This document shows positions 8,056 to 16,977 of a stretch of 64,000 bases of DNA, piece by piece. The stretch comes from Bradyrhizobium sp. CCGB12 (GTDB lineage: Bacteria > Pseudomonadota > Alphaproteobacteria > Rhizobiales > Xanthobacteraceae): positions 6,882,001-6,946,000 of the forward strand of contig NZ_JANADO010000001.1 of NCBI RefSeq assembly GCF_024199845.1, read 5' to 3'. The notes beneath the pieces are model-generated. The model was not told where the DNA came from. It ran no database searches and was given only the letters and a program-made list of their open reading frames with translations. The first letter of the stretch is position 1, and each line of letters starts with the position of its first letter. Both the position numbers and the translations under genes were made by a program.

Positions 8056-9801
8056 ATGACTTCTATGAACGACAACAGATATTCCGGCGCGAGCGAAGCT
8101 GAACTCGGATTCCTCAAGGAAATCGTTAGAATGCTGCCGGCCGGCCTGACCGTGCAGGACGCGCACGGCGAGCTTCTGCTGGTTAACGATGCCGCGGCCG
8201 CCCAGCTCGGCATCGATGGCAGCCGCCCCTCACCCGATCTGACGCCGCGCCGCGAAGCCTGCCGGCGGGCGCTGAGCGTCGGCCAGGCCGTCGTCACCGA
8301 GGAAGCCCTTCACGACGGCGCGGCGCGCCAGGTGCTGCTCACGACCCATCGCCCCGTCCGCCTCGCCGGACGCGAGCTCCTGATCTCGGCGTCCTCCGAC
8401 ATCACCGAGCAGAAGAACTTCGAGGACCAGCTGTTCCGCTCGGCCTATTTCGACGAGCTGACCGGGTTGCCCTCGCGGCGCGTGATCGAGCATCGCGCCA
8501 ACGGTCTCCTCGCAAAGGATCGCGACGGCGAACGGTTCGCGCTGGCCTTTCTCGACGTCGACAATTTCAAGCACATCAACGACTATTACGGCCACGCCGT
8601 CGGCGATGCGCTGCTGGTCGAGCTGTCGAAGCGGCTCGGACGCGACTTGCGCGATTCCGACATGCTCTCGCGCATCTCCGGCGACGAATTCCTGCTGCTG
8701 CTCTCGCCGATCCAGAGCCAGGAGGAAGTCGCCGAATTCATGCAATCGACGCTGGAGCGGCTGACCGCGCCGTTCTTCATCGACAATTCGGAAGTCTTCG
8801 CCTCCACCTCGGTCGGCGTCAGCCTCTACCCCGATCACGGCCGCAGCTTCGAGACGCTGCGCCAGAACGCCGACATCGCGATGTATCGCATCAAGAACGA
8901 CGGCAAGGGATCGGCCGCCTTCTTCGATGCCAGCATGGAGCGCGAGGCGCTGGCGCGGACGAAGGTCGAGCAGTCGCTGCGGCTCGCCATCCTGGAGAAG
9001 CGCTTCTGCTGCGCGTTCCAGTCCAAGGTCGACATCCGCACGCAGGCCGTGAAGGGCATCGAGGCCCTGGTGCGCCTGCGCGACGACGACGGCGTGATCC
9101 AGGCGCCCGGCTCGTTCATCAACCTCGCCAGCGAGCTCGGGCTGATCGACGAGCTGACCCATCTCGTGCTCGCCGAGATCGTCAAGTCGATCGACCTGAT
9201 CAACGAGACCTTCGGCGCGGAAGCGACCATCAGCATCAATGTCGCCGCCAAGCAGGCCGGCAACCCGGAGTTCATGCGCAGCTTTGCGCAGGCGCTGGAC
9301 GACACCGGCTTTCCGCAGCGGTTCATGATCGAGGTGACCGAAGACGCCTTCGTCGCCAAGAATCATTTTCAGGCCGAGATTCTGCCGATGTTCCGCAAGC
9401 TCGGCGTCGGCATCTCGATCGACGATTTCGGCACCGGCTATTCCTCGCTCTCGGCGCTCGCCGACATCACCGCCGACGAGATCAAGATCGACCGCTCCTT
9501 CATCACCGACATCCATAAGCGCCCGCGCAGCCAGGGCATCTTGCGCGCGATCGAATCCTTGAGCGAAGCGCTCGGCATGACCGTGATCGCCGAAGGCCTC
9601 GAATCCTACGAGGAGCTCGCCTACCTCCAGGCCGCGACCAAGATCCGCTACGCCCAGGGCTATTACTTCTCCCGTCCGATCTTCCTGGAGGAGCTGAAGC
9701 TCGCAACGCCCGCCTCCAGCGAATCGCGCGCCAGCGTGGCAAGCCGCCCGACGCAGCAGAACCGCCAGGGTTATTCGCGCGCGAGCGCGTATCGACGGTA
9801 G
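8056..9801 (+). CDS. PAS-GGDEF-EAL c-di-GMP turnover protein
   Basis: The 581-residue soluble protein has an N-terminal PAS-like domain (about 20-125), a GGDEF domain (about 130-290) and an EAL domain (about 305-560). The cyclase signature reads SGDEF rather than GGDEF, a variant found in active enzymes, and an RDSD I-site lies five residues before it, so product feedback inhibition is likely. The phosphodiesterase half keeps the key residues: Glu in EALVR, Asn in SINVAA, Glu in IEVTED, the Asp pair in DDFGTG, Lys in IKIDRSF and Glu in AEGLES. Both activities are therefore possible. It is preceded by a 360 bp gap and followed by a family E inverted repeat. Confidence 0.92.
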   Translation: MTSMNDNRYSGASEAELGFLKEIVRMLPAGLTVQDAHGELLLVNDAAAAQLGIDGSRPSPDLTPRREACRRALSVGQAVVTEEALHDGAARQVLLTTHRPVRLAGRELLISASSDITEQKNFEDQLFRSAYFDELTGLPSRRVIEHRANGLLAKDRDGERFALAFLDVDNFKHINDYYGHAVGDALLVELSKRLGRDLRDSDMLSRISGDEFLLLLSPIQSQEEVAEFMQSTLERLTAPFFIDNSEVFASTSVGVSLYPDHGRSFETLRQNADIAMYRIKNDGKGSAAFFDASMEREALARTKVEQSLRLAILEKRFCCAFQSKVDIRTQAVKGIEALVRLRDDDGVIQAPGSFINLASELGLIDELTHLVLAEIVKSIDLINETFGAEATISINVAAKQAGNPEFMRSFAQALDDTGFPQRFMIEVTEDAFVAKNHFQAEILPMFRKLGVGISIDDFGTGYSSLSALADITADEIKIDRSFITDIHKRPRSQGILRAIESLSEALGMTVIAEGLESYEELAYLQAATKIRYAQGYYFSRPIFLEELKLATPASSESRASVASRPTQQNRQGYSRASAYRR

Positions 9802-9828
9802 GGCACAAGCGGCGCGCAACACCTCAAT

Positions 9829-9970
9829 GTTGTCCTGGCGAATGCCAGGACCCATTACCCCGGTCAGCGTTTTTTCGTGACTGGGTAACCACGAGTCTTC
9901 GCCAAACCACCTTTCGGGGTAATGGGTCCTGGATCTGCGCTCCACTTCGTTACGCTTGTCCACGACGACG
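9829..9970. repeat. Intergenic inverted repeat, family E
   Basis: Perfect 18-bp arms CCAGGACCCATTACCCCG (9845-9862) and its complement (9915-9932) enclose a 52-bp spacer. Flanking bases add further weak pairing. It lies between two genes on the same strand. I found no second full copy in the window. Confidence 0.8.
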
Positions 9971-10060
9971 CCGGGGGACGGACCCGGCAAGCAACCCAAT
10001 TCCCCTTTGCAATCGCTACCCTTTTGCTAAGAAGCAGCCAGACTTCCCGCGAGGTACGTC

Positions 10061-11497
10061 ATGCCCGCCGCCTCCATCAGCGATCCCGCCTATCTCCGTG
10101 CGCGCGCGATGGAGACGCTGTTCGAGCGGCTGGAAAAGCTGTGCGAGGGTGCGATCGCGATCGACCGCGGCGGACGGGTCGTCTACGTCAACGAAAAATA
10201 TCTCACGGCGCTCGGCCTCAAGCAGACCAGCGAGGCGATCGGCCGGCCGATCGAGGAGGTCATTCCGAACAGCCTGATGCGGCGGGTGGCCGAGACCGGC
10301 GAGCCGATCCTGCTCGACATCATGGAGCTCGGCGGCGAGCAGCTGGTCGTCACCCGCATGCCGATCGAGGACGAGGGCGGCGAGGTGATCGGCGCGATCG
10401 GCTTCGTGCTCTATGACCACCTCGAAAGCCTGAAGCCGCTGCTGGCCCGCGTCGCCCAGCTCGAGAGCGATCTGCGGCTGGCGCGGCGGCAATTGTCCAA
10501 TGCCCGTGCCGCACGCTTCACCTTCGCCGATTTCGTCGGCACGACGTCCGCCATCGCTCGAGCCAAGGAGCTGGCAAGCCGCGCCGCACGGCAGAGCGTC
10601 ACGGTGCTGCTGACCGGCGAGACCGGAACGGGCAAGGAGATGCTGGCGCAGGCGATCCATAACGCCTCATCCCGCGCCGAGAGGCCGTTCGTCAGCGTCA
10701 ACGTCGCCGCGATTCCCGACACGCTGATCGAGTCGGAGTTCTTCGGCACCGCGCCGGGGGCCTATACCGGTGCGGACCGCAGGGGGCGCGAGGGCAAATT
10801 CCGCATCGCCGACGGCGGCACGCTGTTCCTCGACGAGATCGGGGAGATGCCGCTGCAATTGCAGGCCAAGCTGCTGCGCGTGCTCCAGGAACGCGAGATC
10901 GAGCCGGTCGGCTCGGACAAGATCTCCAGGGTGGACGTGCGCGTGGTCGCCGCCACCAACGTGGATCTGCGCAAACGCGTCAGTGACGGCGTGTTCCGGC
11001 CCGATCTCTATTATCGTCTAAACGTGCTCTCGATCGATCTACCGCCGCTGCGCCAGTGTCTCGATGACCTCCCTGACATCTGCGCCCGGCTGATCGAGGA
11101 CATCAGCGCATCCGGCGACTATGTCAGCGCCAAGATCACGCCGAGCGCGCTCGCCGCGCTTGCGCGCTACGACTGGCCGGGCAACGTCCGCGAGCTCCGC
11201 AACATCCTGGAGCGGGCGCTGATCCTCAGCGATTCCGGGCGGCTGACCGGCGACGACTTCGTCCACATCCTGCCGGTCGGCGCGGATGCAGGCCCGGCGC
11301 CGGCGCAGCCGATGACTGGATCGGTCGTTCCTTACGCCGAAGCAGAGGCCGAGTTCGAGAAGAAGACGCTCGAGCATGCGCTCGCTGCCAGCAACGGCCA
11401 GATCGCGGAAGCCGCGCGCATGCTCCGTATCTCGCGGGCGACCTTCTACAAGAAGCTCGCCAAGTTCGGCCTCGCGTCGGGATCGCCGCCCGTCTGA
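10061..11497 (+). CDS. Sigma-54-dependent transcriptional activator with PAS sensor and Fis HTH
   Basis: The 478-residue protein is an NtrC-class enhancer-binding activator. A PAS domain occupies residues 15-130, followed by a short coiled coil, the AAA+ domain (about 165-390) and a C-terminal Fis-type helix-turn-helix ([17 protein letters not shown]). The ATPase has the Walker A loop GETGTGKE, Walker B LFLDEIGE, and the sigma-54 contact loop GAYTGA, where Phe of the common GAFTGA is replaced by Tyr, a known functional variant. There is no receiver domain, so it is probably ligand-controlled. It lies 340 bp upstream of an ABC transporter operon that has a good -24/-12 promoter, which is the most likely target. 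Confidence 0.92.
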   Translation: MPAASISDPAYLRARAMETLFERLEKLCEGAIAIDRGGRVVYVNEKYLTALGLKQTSEAIGRPIEEVIPNSLMRRVAETGEPILLDIMELGGEQLVVTRMPIEDEGGEVIGAIGFVLYDHLESLKPLLARVAQLESDLRLARRQLSNARAARFTFADFVGTTSAIARAKELASRAARQSVTVLLTGETGTGKEMLAQAIHNASSRAERPFVSVNVAAIPDTLIESEFFGTAPGAYTGADRRGREGKFRIADGGTLFLDEIGEMPLQLQAKLLRVLQEREIEPVGSDKISRVDVRVVAATNVDLRKRVSDGVFRPDLYYRLNVLSIDLPPLRQCLDDLPDICARLIEDISASGDYVSAKITPSALAALARYDWPGNVRELRNILERALILSDSGRLTGDDFVHILPVGADAGPAPAQPMTGSVVPYAEAEAEFEKKTLEHALAASNGQIAEAARMLRISRATFYKKLAKFGLASGSPPV

Positions 11498-11616
11498 GTT
11501 TCGAGACGGCGCGTGTCCGGAGTCTCGGATTCCTGACATCGGGGCAGCGGCCGTCACCTGACGCTCTCGTCGATAATTGCCGCATTTTCAGCCATTCTCG
11601 CGCAAAGCTTAGCATC

Positions 11617-11632
11617 TGGCGCAGAGCTTGCT
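11617..11632 (+). promoter_or_regulatory. Sigma-54 (-24/-12) promoter of the ABC transporter operon
   Basis: TGGCGCAGAGCTTGCT matches the RpoN consensus TGGCACG-N4-TTGCW with the invariant GG and GC dinucleotides at the required spacing. Transcription should begin near 11643, giving a leader of about 200 bases before the binding-protein gene. The sigma-54 activator gene lies immediately upstream. Confidence 0.7.
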
Positions 11633-11785
11633 CTAGGCCAGCGAGAGGAAACGCATGGGCTGATTGCAAGGCCGAGATCGTTAACGCGAATTGCTCGCGG
11701 CTTGCGACAATCCGGCACGCATACGTCAACAGACTGTCATATGCAGCCTCATGCAAACACTGCCGGAAGGCGGAATTGCAATGTC

Positions 11786-11799
11786 TGCACACTTGTGCA
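11786..11799. promoter_or_regulatory. Palindrome TGCACA-N2-TGTGCA in the transporter leader
   Basis: TGCACACTTGTGCA is a perfect 6-bp inverted repeat with a two-base centre, 42 bp before the start codon of the binding-protein gene and downstream of the predicted sigma-54 start. It has the size of a dimeric regulator site, perhaps of the upstream activator or of a second, repressing factor. Role inferred only. Confidence 0.35.
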
Positions 11800-11840
11800 A
11801 ATCGCTGTGACCAAGGCAGTTCATTCAAGGAGGAACCATC

Positions 11841-13025
11841 GTGCGTCGATCGCTCATCATAGCAACAACCATCCTCGCGCTCGCCGCGGTCACCTCCGCA
11901 CGGGCCGACGATCTCAAGGTCGCGCTGATCTACGGCAAGACCGGTCCGCTCGAGGCCTATGCCAAGCAGACCGAGACCGGCCTGAAAATGGGCTTTGAAT
12001 ATGCCACCAAGGGTACGATGACGCTCGACGGCCGCAAGATCGTCATCATCACCAAGGACGACCAGGGCAAGCCCGACCTTTCGAAGGCCGCGCTCGCGGA
12101 AGCCTATCAGGACGACAAGGCCGACATTGCGATCGGCACGACCTCGTCTGCCGCGGCGCTCGCCATCCTCCCCGTCGCCGAGGAGAACAAGAAGATCCTG
12201 ATCGTCGAGCCCGCGGTCGCGGATCAGATTACCGGCGAGAAGTGGAATCGCTACATCTTCCGCACTGCGCGCAACTCCTCGCAGGACGCGATCTCCAACG
12301 CGGTCGCGATCGGCAAGCAGGGCGTTACCGTCGCAACGCTGGCGCAGGACTACGCGTTCGGTCGTGACGGCGTCGCGGCCTTCAAGGAGGCGCTCGCCAA
12401 GACCGGCGCGACGCTCGCCGCGGAAGAATATGCCCCGACCTCGACCACCGACTTCACCGCAGTCGGCCAGCGCCTGTTCGACGCGCTGAAGGACAAGCCA
12501 GGCCGCAAGGTGATCTGGGTGATCTGGGCCGGCGCCGGAAATCCGCTGGCCAAGCTCCAGGACATGGACCCGAAGCGCTACGGCATCGAGCTGTCGACCG
12601 GCGGCAACATCCTGCCGGCGCTCGCGGCCTATAAGGGCCTGCCCGGCATGGAAGGTGCGACCTATTATTTCTACGAGATCCCGAAGAATCCGGTGAACGA
12701 CTGGTTCGTCGCCGAGCACCAGAAGCGCTTCAATTCACCGCCGGACTTCTTCACCGCGGGTGGCTTCGCCGCCGCGATGTCCGTCGTCGCCGCCGTCACC
12801 AAGGCGAAGTCGACCGACACCGAGAAGCTGATCACGGCGATGGAAGGGCTGGAGTTCGACACGCCGAAGGGCAAGATGGTGTTCCGGAAAGAGGACCATC
12901 AGGCGCTCCAGAGCATGTATCACTTCAAGGTCAAGGTCGATCCGAACGTCGCCTGGGCCGTGCTCGAGCCGGTGCGCGAGCTGAAGATCGAAGACATGGA
13001 CGTTCCCGTCCGCAACAAGCGGTAG
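11841..13025 (+). CDS. ABC transporter substrate-binding protein, branched-chain amino acid type
   Basis: The 394-residue product starts at a GTG preceded by a strong AGGAGGAA site. A signal peptide (MRRSLIIATTILALAAVTSA, cut near ARA-DD) sends it to the periplasm. The mature protein has the type I periplasmic-binding fold of the Peripla_BP_6/LivJ family, beginning DDLKVALIYGKTGPLEAYAKQ and including IGTTSSAAALAILPVAEE for the first lobe. Such proteins capture branched-chain amino acids, amides, urea or aromatic acids and hand them to a Liv-type permease. The four downstream genes supply the ATPases and permeases. The ligand is unknown; sigma-54 control would fit nitrogen-source or aromatic uptake. 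Confidence 0.92.
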   Translation: MRRSLIIATTILALAAVTSARADDLKVALIYGKTGPLEAYAKQTETGLKMGFEYATKGTMTLDGRKIVIITKDDQGKPDLSKAALAEAYQDDKADIAIGTTSSAAALAILPVAEENKKILIVEPAVADQITGEKWNRYIFRTARNSSQDAISNAVAIGKQGVTVATLAQDYAFGRDGVAAFKEALAKTGATLAAEEYAPTSTTDFTAVGQRLFDALKDKPGRKVIWVIWAGAGNPLAKLQDMDPKRYGIELSTGGNILPALAAYKGLPGMEGATYYFYEIPKNPVNDWFVAEHQKRFNSPPDFFTAGGFAAAMSVVAAVTKAKSTDTEKLITAMEGLEFDTPKGKMVFRKEDHQALQSMYHFKVKVDPNVAWAVLEPVRELKIEDMDVPVRNKR

Positions 13026-13035
13026 GGATGGTGCT

Positions 13036-13167
13036 CACCTCTCCCGCTTGCGGGAGAGGTCGGATCGCATCGTCAGATGCGATCCGGGTGAGGGCTCTGT
13101 CCTCTTGGGGGTTCTCGCTTGCGGAAACACCCTCTCCCCTGCCCTCCCCCGCAAGCGGGGGAGGGAG
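13036..13167. repeat. Intergenic palindromic repeat, family A (copy 2)
   Basis: The unit opens CCTCTCCCGCTTGCGGGAGAGG, has an inner GATCGCATCG / CAGATGCGATC hairpin, and ends CCCTCCCCCGCAAGCGGGGG. It sits inside the transporter operon between the binding-protein gene and the first ATPase gene, so it is probably transcribed. Confidence 0.82.
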
Positions 13168-13218
13168 CGCAGCGTGCCCTCGCGGTTAGATCCTCATCTC
13201 ATCATTCGCCCGACACCC

Positions 13219-13995
13219 ATGACGCTGACCCTCGAAACCCGCGACCTCACCATCCGCTTTGGCGGCCATGTGGCGGTCAACAACGTCACCTGCACGTTCC
13301 GCCCGGGCGAGCTCACCGCCATCGTTGGGCCGAACGGCGCCGGCAAGACCACTTACTTCAATCTGATCTCGGGCCAGCTCCGCGCCTCGAGCGGCAGCAT
13401 CCTGTTCGACGGCACCGACATCACCCAGCACTCCGCCCCGATGCGGACCCGTGCGGGTCTCGGACGCGCGTTCCAACTGACAAACCTGTTTCCGAACCTC
13501 ACCGTCGAAGAGAACGTCCGCCTCGCGGTGCAGGCCGCCAGCGGCACGCATTACGACATGCTGCGGCCCTGGATGGTGCGCCGCGACCTGATCGCGCGTG
13601 CCGACGCCATCCTCGACCAGGTCGCGCTCGGCAGCCGCCGCGGCGTGGTCGCGACGGTGCTGTCGCATGGCGACCAGCGCAAGCTCGAGGTTGCCTTGAT
13701 GATCGCGCTGGAGCCTAAGGTGTTCATGTTCGACGAGCCGACCGCCGGCATGAGCATCGACGAGGTGCCCGTCGTCCTCAACCTGATCGCGCAGCTCAAG
13801 CAGGACAGCAGCAAGATCATCCTGCTCGTCGAGCACAAGATGGACGTGGTCCGCTCGCTCGCCGACCGCATCATCGTGCTGCATAACGGCCAGCTTGTTG
13901 CGGACGGCAAGCCTGCCGAGGTGATCGCTTCGCCAATCGTGCAGGAAGCCTATCTCGGCGTTGCGCCCAAGAACTCGGCAGAGAGCGCAGCATGA
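13219..13995 (+). CDS. ABC transporter ATP-binding protein, LivG-like
   Basis: The 258-residue ATPase carries Walker A GPNGAGKTT, a signature motif in the slightly unusual form LSHGDQRK, and Walker B MFDEPTAG. The insert around TNLFPNLTVEENV and the C-terminal HxxxVVRSLADR region are typical of the LivG subgroup of branched-chain amino acid importers. The start at 13219 (MTLTLETRDLTI) fits family length; an open frame upstream runs through the repeat and is rejected. It powers uptake together with the LivF-like partner encoded next, with which it overlaps by four bases (ATGA). It acts at the cytoplasmic face of the inner membrane. Confidence 0.93.
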   Translation: MTLTLETRDLTIRFGGHVAVNNVTCTFRPGELTAIVGPNGAGKTTYFNLISGQLRASSGSILFDGTDITQHSAPMRTRAGLGRAFQLTNLFPNLTVEENVRLAVQAASGTHYDMLRPWMVRRDLIARADAILDQVALGSRRGVVATVLSHGDQRKLEVALMIALEPKVFMFDEPTAGMSIDEVPVVLNLIAQLKQDSSKIILLVEHKMDVVRSLADRIIVLHNGQLVADGKPAEVIASPIVQEAYLGVAPKNSAESAA

Positions 13996-14714
13996 CCGAC
14001 CTTCTCAAACTATCCGGCGTGCATACCCACATCGGCCGCTATCACATTCTCCAGGGCATCGACCTCGCCGTTCCGCAAGGACAGACCACGATGCTGCTCG
14101 GCCGCAACGGCGCCGGTAAGACCACGACGCTGCGCACCATCATGGGTCTGTGGCAGGCCTCGCATGGCGAGATCAGCCTCGCCGGGATGCGCATCGAGAG
14201 CCGCGCTACGCCCGACATCGCCCGGCTCGGCGTCGGTTATGTGCCGGAGAGCATGGCCGTGTTCTCCGACCTCACGGTCAAGGAGAATCTGGTGCTGGCA
14301 GCGCGCGACGGGCCGCTCGACGACACCCAGCTCGACTGGATCTTCGGCTTCTTCCCGGCGCTGCGCCGGTTCTGGCTGTCGCGTGCCGGAAGCCTCTCGG
14401 GCGGACAGAAACAGATGTTGTCGATCGCGCGTGCCATCATCGAGCCGCGCAAGCTGCTCCTGATCGACGAGCCGACCAAGGGCCTCGCGCCCGCCATCGT
14501 GATGGCGCTGATCGAGTGCCTGAAGGAGATCAAGCGCAAGGGCGCCACCATCCTCTTGGTCGAACAGAATTTCTTCGCCGCCCGCGAGCTCGGCGACAGC
14601 GTGCTGGTCATGGACAACGGCACCATCGTCCACCGCGGCGAGATGGCGGCACTCGCCGCCGACGTGTCGCTGCAGGAGCGGCTGCTCGGCCTGAGCCTGG
14701 AGGCGCACCAGTGA
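13992..14714 (+). CDS. ABC transporter ATP-binding protein, LivF-like
   Basis: The 240-residue ATPase has Walker A GRNGAGKTT, the signature LSGGQKQM, and Walker B LLLIDEPTKGLAP; the KGLAP extension is characteristic of LivF proteins. The Q-loop region VGYVPESMAVFSDLTV is also typical. The start overlaps the preceding stop as ATGA, and the stop overlaps the next start as GTGA, so translation is probably coupled. It forms a heterodimer with the LivG-like subunit to drive the importer. Confidence 0.94.
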   Translation: MTDLLKLSGVHTHIGRYHILQGIDLAVPQGQTTMLLGRNGAGKTTTLRTIMGLWQASHGEISLAGMRIESRATPDIARLGVGYVPESMAVFSDLTVKENLVLAARDGPLDDTQLDWIFGFFPALRRFWLSRAGSLSGGQKQMLSIARAIIEPRKLLLIDEPTKGLAPAIVMALIECLKEIKRKGATILLVEQNFFAARELGDSVLVMDNGTIVHRGEMAALAADVSLQERLLGLSLEAHQ

Positions 14715-15721
14715 CTGAACTCGCCGCGAATGATCCGCTGCCGAAGCCGAAGCGCGACCTGGCGCCAATCCTGCTGCCGGTGGCGCTCGCCCTGCTCATG
14801 ATCCCGCTGATCGGCTCGACCTCTTCCTGGCTGACGCTGACCGCCGCGAGCCTCGCCATGGGCATGATGATCTTCATCATGGCTTCCGGACTCACACTCG
14901 TGTTCGGCCTGATGGACGTGCTCAATTTCGGCCACGGCGCCTTCATCGCCGTCGGCGCCTATGTCGCCACCCTGGTGCTGGCGCCGTTCGCGGCCTCCCT
15001 TCAGGCCGATTCGCTGTGGGTGAACCTCGCGGTGCTGGCGCCGGCCGCGCTGCTGTCGATGGCGGTATCAGGCGCGCTCGGCCTGATCGTCGAGCGCGTG
15101 CTGATCCTGCCCGTCTACGGCCAGCATCTGAAGCAGATCCTGATGACGACGGGCGGCCTGATCGTCGCCGAGCAGACGCTCTATGCGCTATGGGGACCTC
15201 AGATCATCCCGATGCCGCTGCCGACCTCGCTGCGCGGCTCCTTCATCCTCGGCGACGTCGCGATTGCAAAATATCGCGTGCTGGCGATGCTGATCGGCCT
15301 TGCCATCTTCATCGCAATCCAGCTCGTGCTCAACCGCAGCAAGCTCGGACTTCTGATCCGCGCCGGCGTCGAGAACCGCGAGATGGTGGAGGCGCTCGGC
15401 TATCGCATCCGCCGCCTGTTCCTCGGCGTGTTCATGACGGGATCGGCGCTCGCCGGTCTCGGCGGTGTGATGTGGGCGCTCTATCGGGAGCAGGTTCACG
15501 CCTCCATGAGCGACGACCTCACCGTGCTGATCTTCATCGTCGTCATCATCGGCGGGCTCGGGTCGATCGGCGGCTGCTTCATCGGCGCGATCCTGGTGGC
15601 GATGGTGGCCAATTACGGCGGCTTCCTCGTGCCGAAACTCGCCCTCGTCTCCAACATCCTGCTGATGGTCGCCATTCTGATGTGGCGGCCGCGCGGCCTC
15701 TATGCGGTGACCAGCCGATGA
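14711..15721 (+). CDS. Branched-chain amino acid-type ABC permease, LivH-like
   Basis: The 336-residue product has about eight transmembrane segments. The stretch GLTLVFGLMDVLNFGHGAF near residue 60 is the LivH hallmark, and the region RAGVENREMVEALGY contains the cytoplasmic loop that contacts the ATPase. I chose the GTG at 14711 because it overlaps the upstream stop (GTGA) and starts a protein of family length; no upstream start gives permease-like sequence. Its stop overlaps the start of the LivM-like gene. It forms one half of the transmembrane channel. Confidence 0.93.
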   Translation: MTELAANDPLPKPKRDLAPILLPVALALLMIPLIGSTSSWLTLTAASLAMGMMIFIMASGLTLVFGLMDVLNFGHGAFIAVGAYVATLVLAPFAASLQADSLWVNLAVLAPAALLSMAVSGALGLIVERVLILPVYGQHLKQILMTTGGLIVAEQTLYALWGPQIIPMPLPTSLRGSFILGDVAIAKYRVLAMLIGLAIFIAIQLVLNRSKLGLLIRAGVENREMVEALGYRIRRLFLGVFMTGSALAGLGGVMWALYREQVHASMSDDLTVLIFIVVIIGGLGSIGGCFIGAILVAMVANYGGFLVPKLALVSNILLMVAILMWRPRGLYAVTSR

Positions 15722-16803
15722 TGATCCTCTCCGGCGACCCGCCGCGCAGCCGCGTCCTGACCCTCGTTCTCGTCCTCATCATCCTGGCGCTGGCGGCAAC
15801 GCCGTTCCTGTTCCCGGGCGCCAAGGCGCTGAACGTCGCGGCCAAGATCTGCGTCTTCGCCGCGCTGGTTGCGTCCTACGATTTGCTGCTCGGTTACACC
15901 GGCTCGGTCTCGTTCGCCCACACCATGTTCTACGGCATCGGCAGCTACGCGATCGCGATCGCGTTGTACGGGATGGGCCCGAACTGGGCTGCGGTCGCAA
16001 CCGGCATCGTCATCGGCCTGCCGCTCGCAGCTCTGCTTGCACTCGCGATCGGGCTGTTCTCGCTGCGCGTCGCCGCGATCTTCTTTGCCATGATCACGCT
16101 CGCGGTCGCTTCCGCCTTCCAGGTGCTGGCCTCGCAGCTCTCCTGGCTGACCGGCGGCGAGGACGGGCGCAGCTTCCAGCTGCCCGAACTGCTGCGCCCC
16201 GGCACCGTGCTGATCTCGAAGAACCTGTTCGGCTTCGAGATCAACGGCCGCATCCTGACTTTCTATCTGGTGTTCGCCGTCTCCGCCCTGATGATCCTCG
16301 CCCTGCTGCGGGTGGTGAACTCGCCGTTCGGGCGCGTGCTCCAGGCGATCCGCGAGAATCGTTTCCGCGCCGAGGCGCTCGGCTTCCGCACCGTATTCCA
16401 CCTGACCTACGCCAACTGCCTGGCCGCACTGGTCGCCGCGAGCGCCGGCATCTTGAACGCGCTATGGCTGCGCTATGCTGGGCCCGACACCTCCCTCAGC
16501 TTCTCGATCATGCTGGACATTCTGCTGATGGTCGTGATCGGCGGCATGGGTACGATCTACGGCGCGATCATCGGCGCCACCATCTTCATCCTCGCGCAAA
16601 ACTATTTGCAGTCGCTGATGGGCGTCGCCTCCACGGCGGCGTCGGAAGCCGGCCTGCCGCTGCTGCCGGGGCTGCTGCATCCCGACCGCTGGCTGCTGTG
16701 GCTTGGACTGCTGTTCATCGCCAGCGTGTATTTCTTCCCGACCGGCGTGGTCGGACGGCTGCGCAAGGCCGGCAGCGACAAGAGCGCGGGCGCCTCGCAT
16801 TAA
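15718..16803 (+). CDS. Branched-chain amino acid-type ABC permease, LivM-like
   Basis: The 361-residue protein has nine or ten hydrophobic segments with the LivM signature YDLLLGYTGSVSFAHTMFYG near residue 55, and the loop RVLQAIRENRFRAEALGF that couples to the ATPases. The ATG at 15718 overlaps the previous stop (ATGA); a second ATG follows directly. It completes the five-part importer. The 174 bp after its stop contain no obvious terminator before the next gene. Confidence 0.93.
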   Translation: MMILSGDPPRSRVLTLVLVLIILALAATPFLFPGAKALNVAAKICVFAALVASYDLLLGYTGSVSFAHTMFYGIGSYAIAIALYGMGPNWAAVATGIVIGLPLAALLALAIGLFSLRVAAIFFAMITLAVASAFQVLASQLSWLTGGEDGRSFQLPELLRPGTVLISKNLFGFEINGRILTFYLVFAVSALMILALLRVVNSPFGRVLQAIRENRFRAEALGFRTVFHLTYANCLAALVAASAGILNALWLRYAGPDTSLSFSIMLDILLMVVIGGMGTIYGAIIGATIFILAQNYLQSLMGVASTAASEAGLPLLPGLLHPDRWLLWLGLLFIASVYFFPTGVVGRLRKAGSDKSAGASH

Positions 16804-16977
16804 GCCGCGATTAACGATGCACCGCAGCGGTTGCGGCACGCATGACACAACCATGACGAGATTCGCGCCAAGCGACATGAGGGTGAGCCTGCACAACCGG
16901 ATTAATGCTCAGGTAACTGGCTTTCCTAAGGTTTAGGCCATTTGTGTGGTGTATTCCTGTTCCTCCAGGGAGGGGGA

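Noticed and set aside
11765..11780. A second -24/-12 promoter closer to the ABC binding-protein gene
   Set aside because: The GG and GC dinucleotides are one base too far apart for sigma-54.
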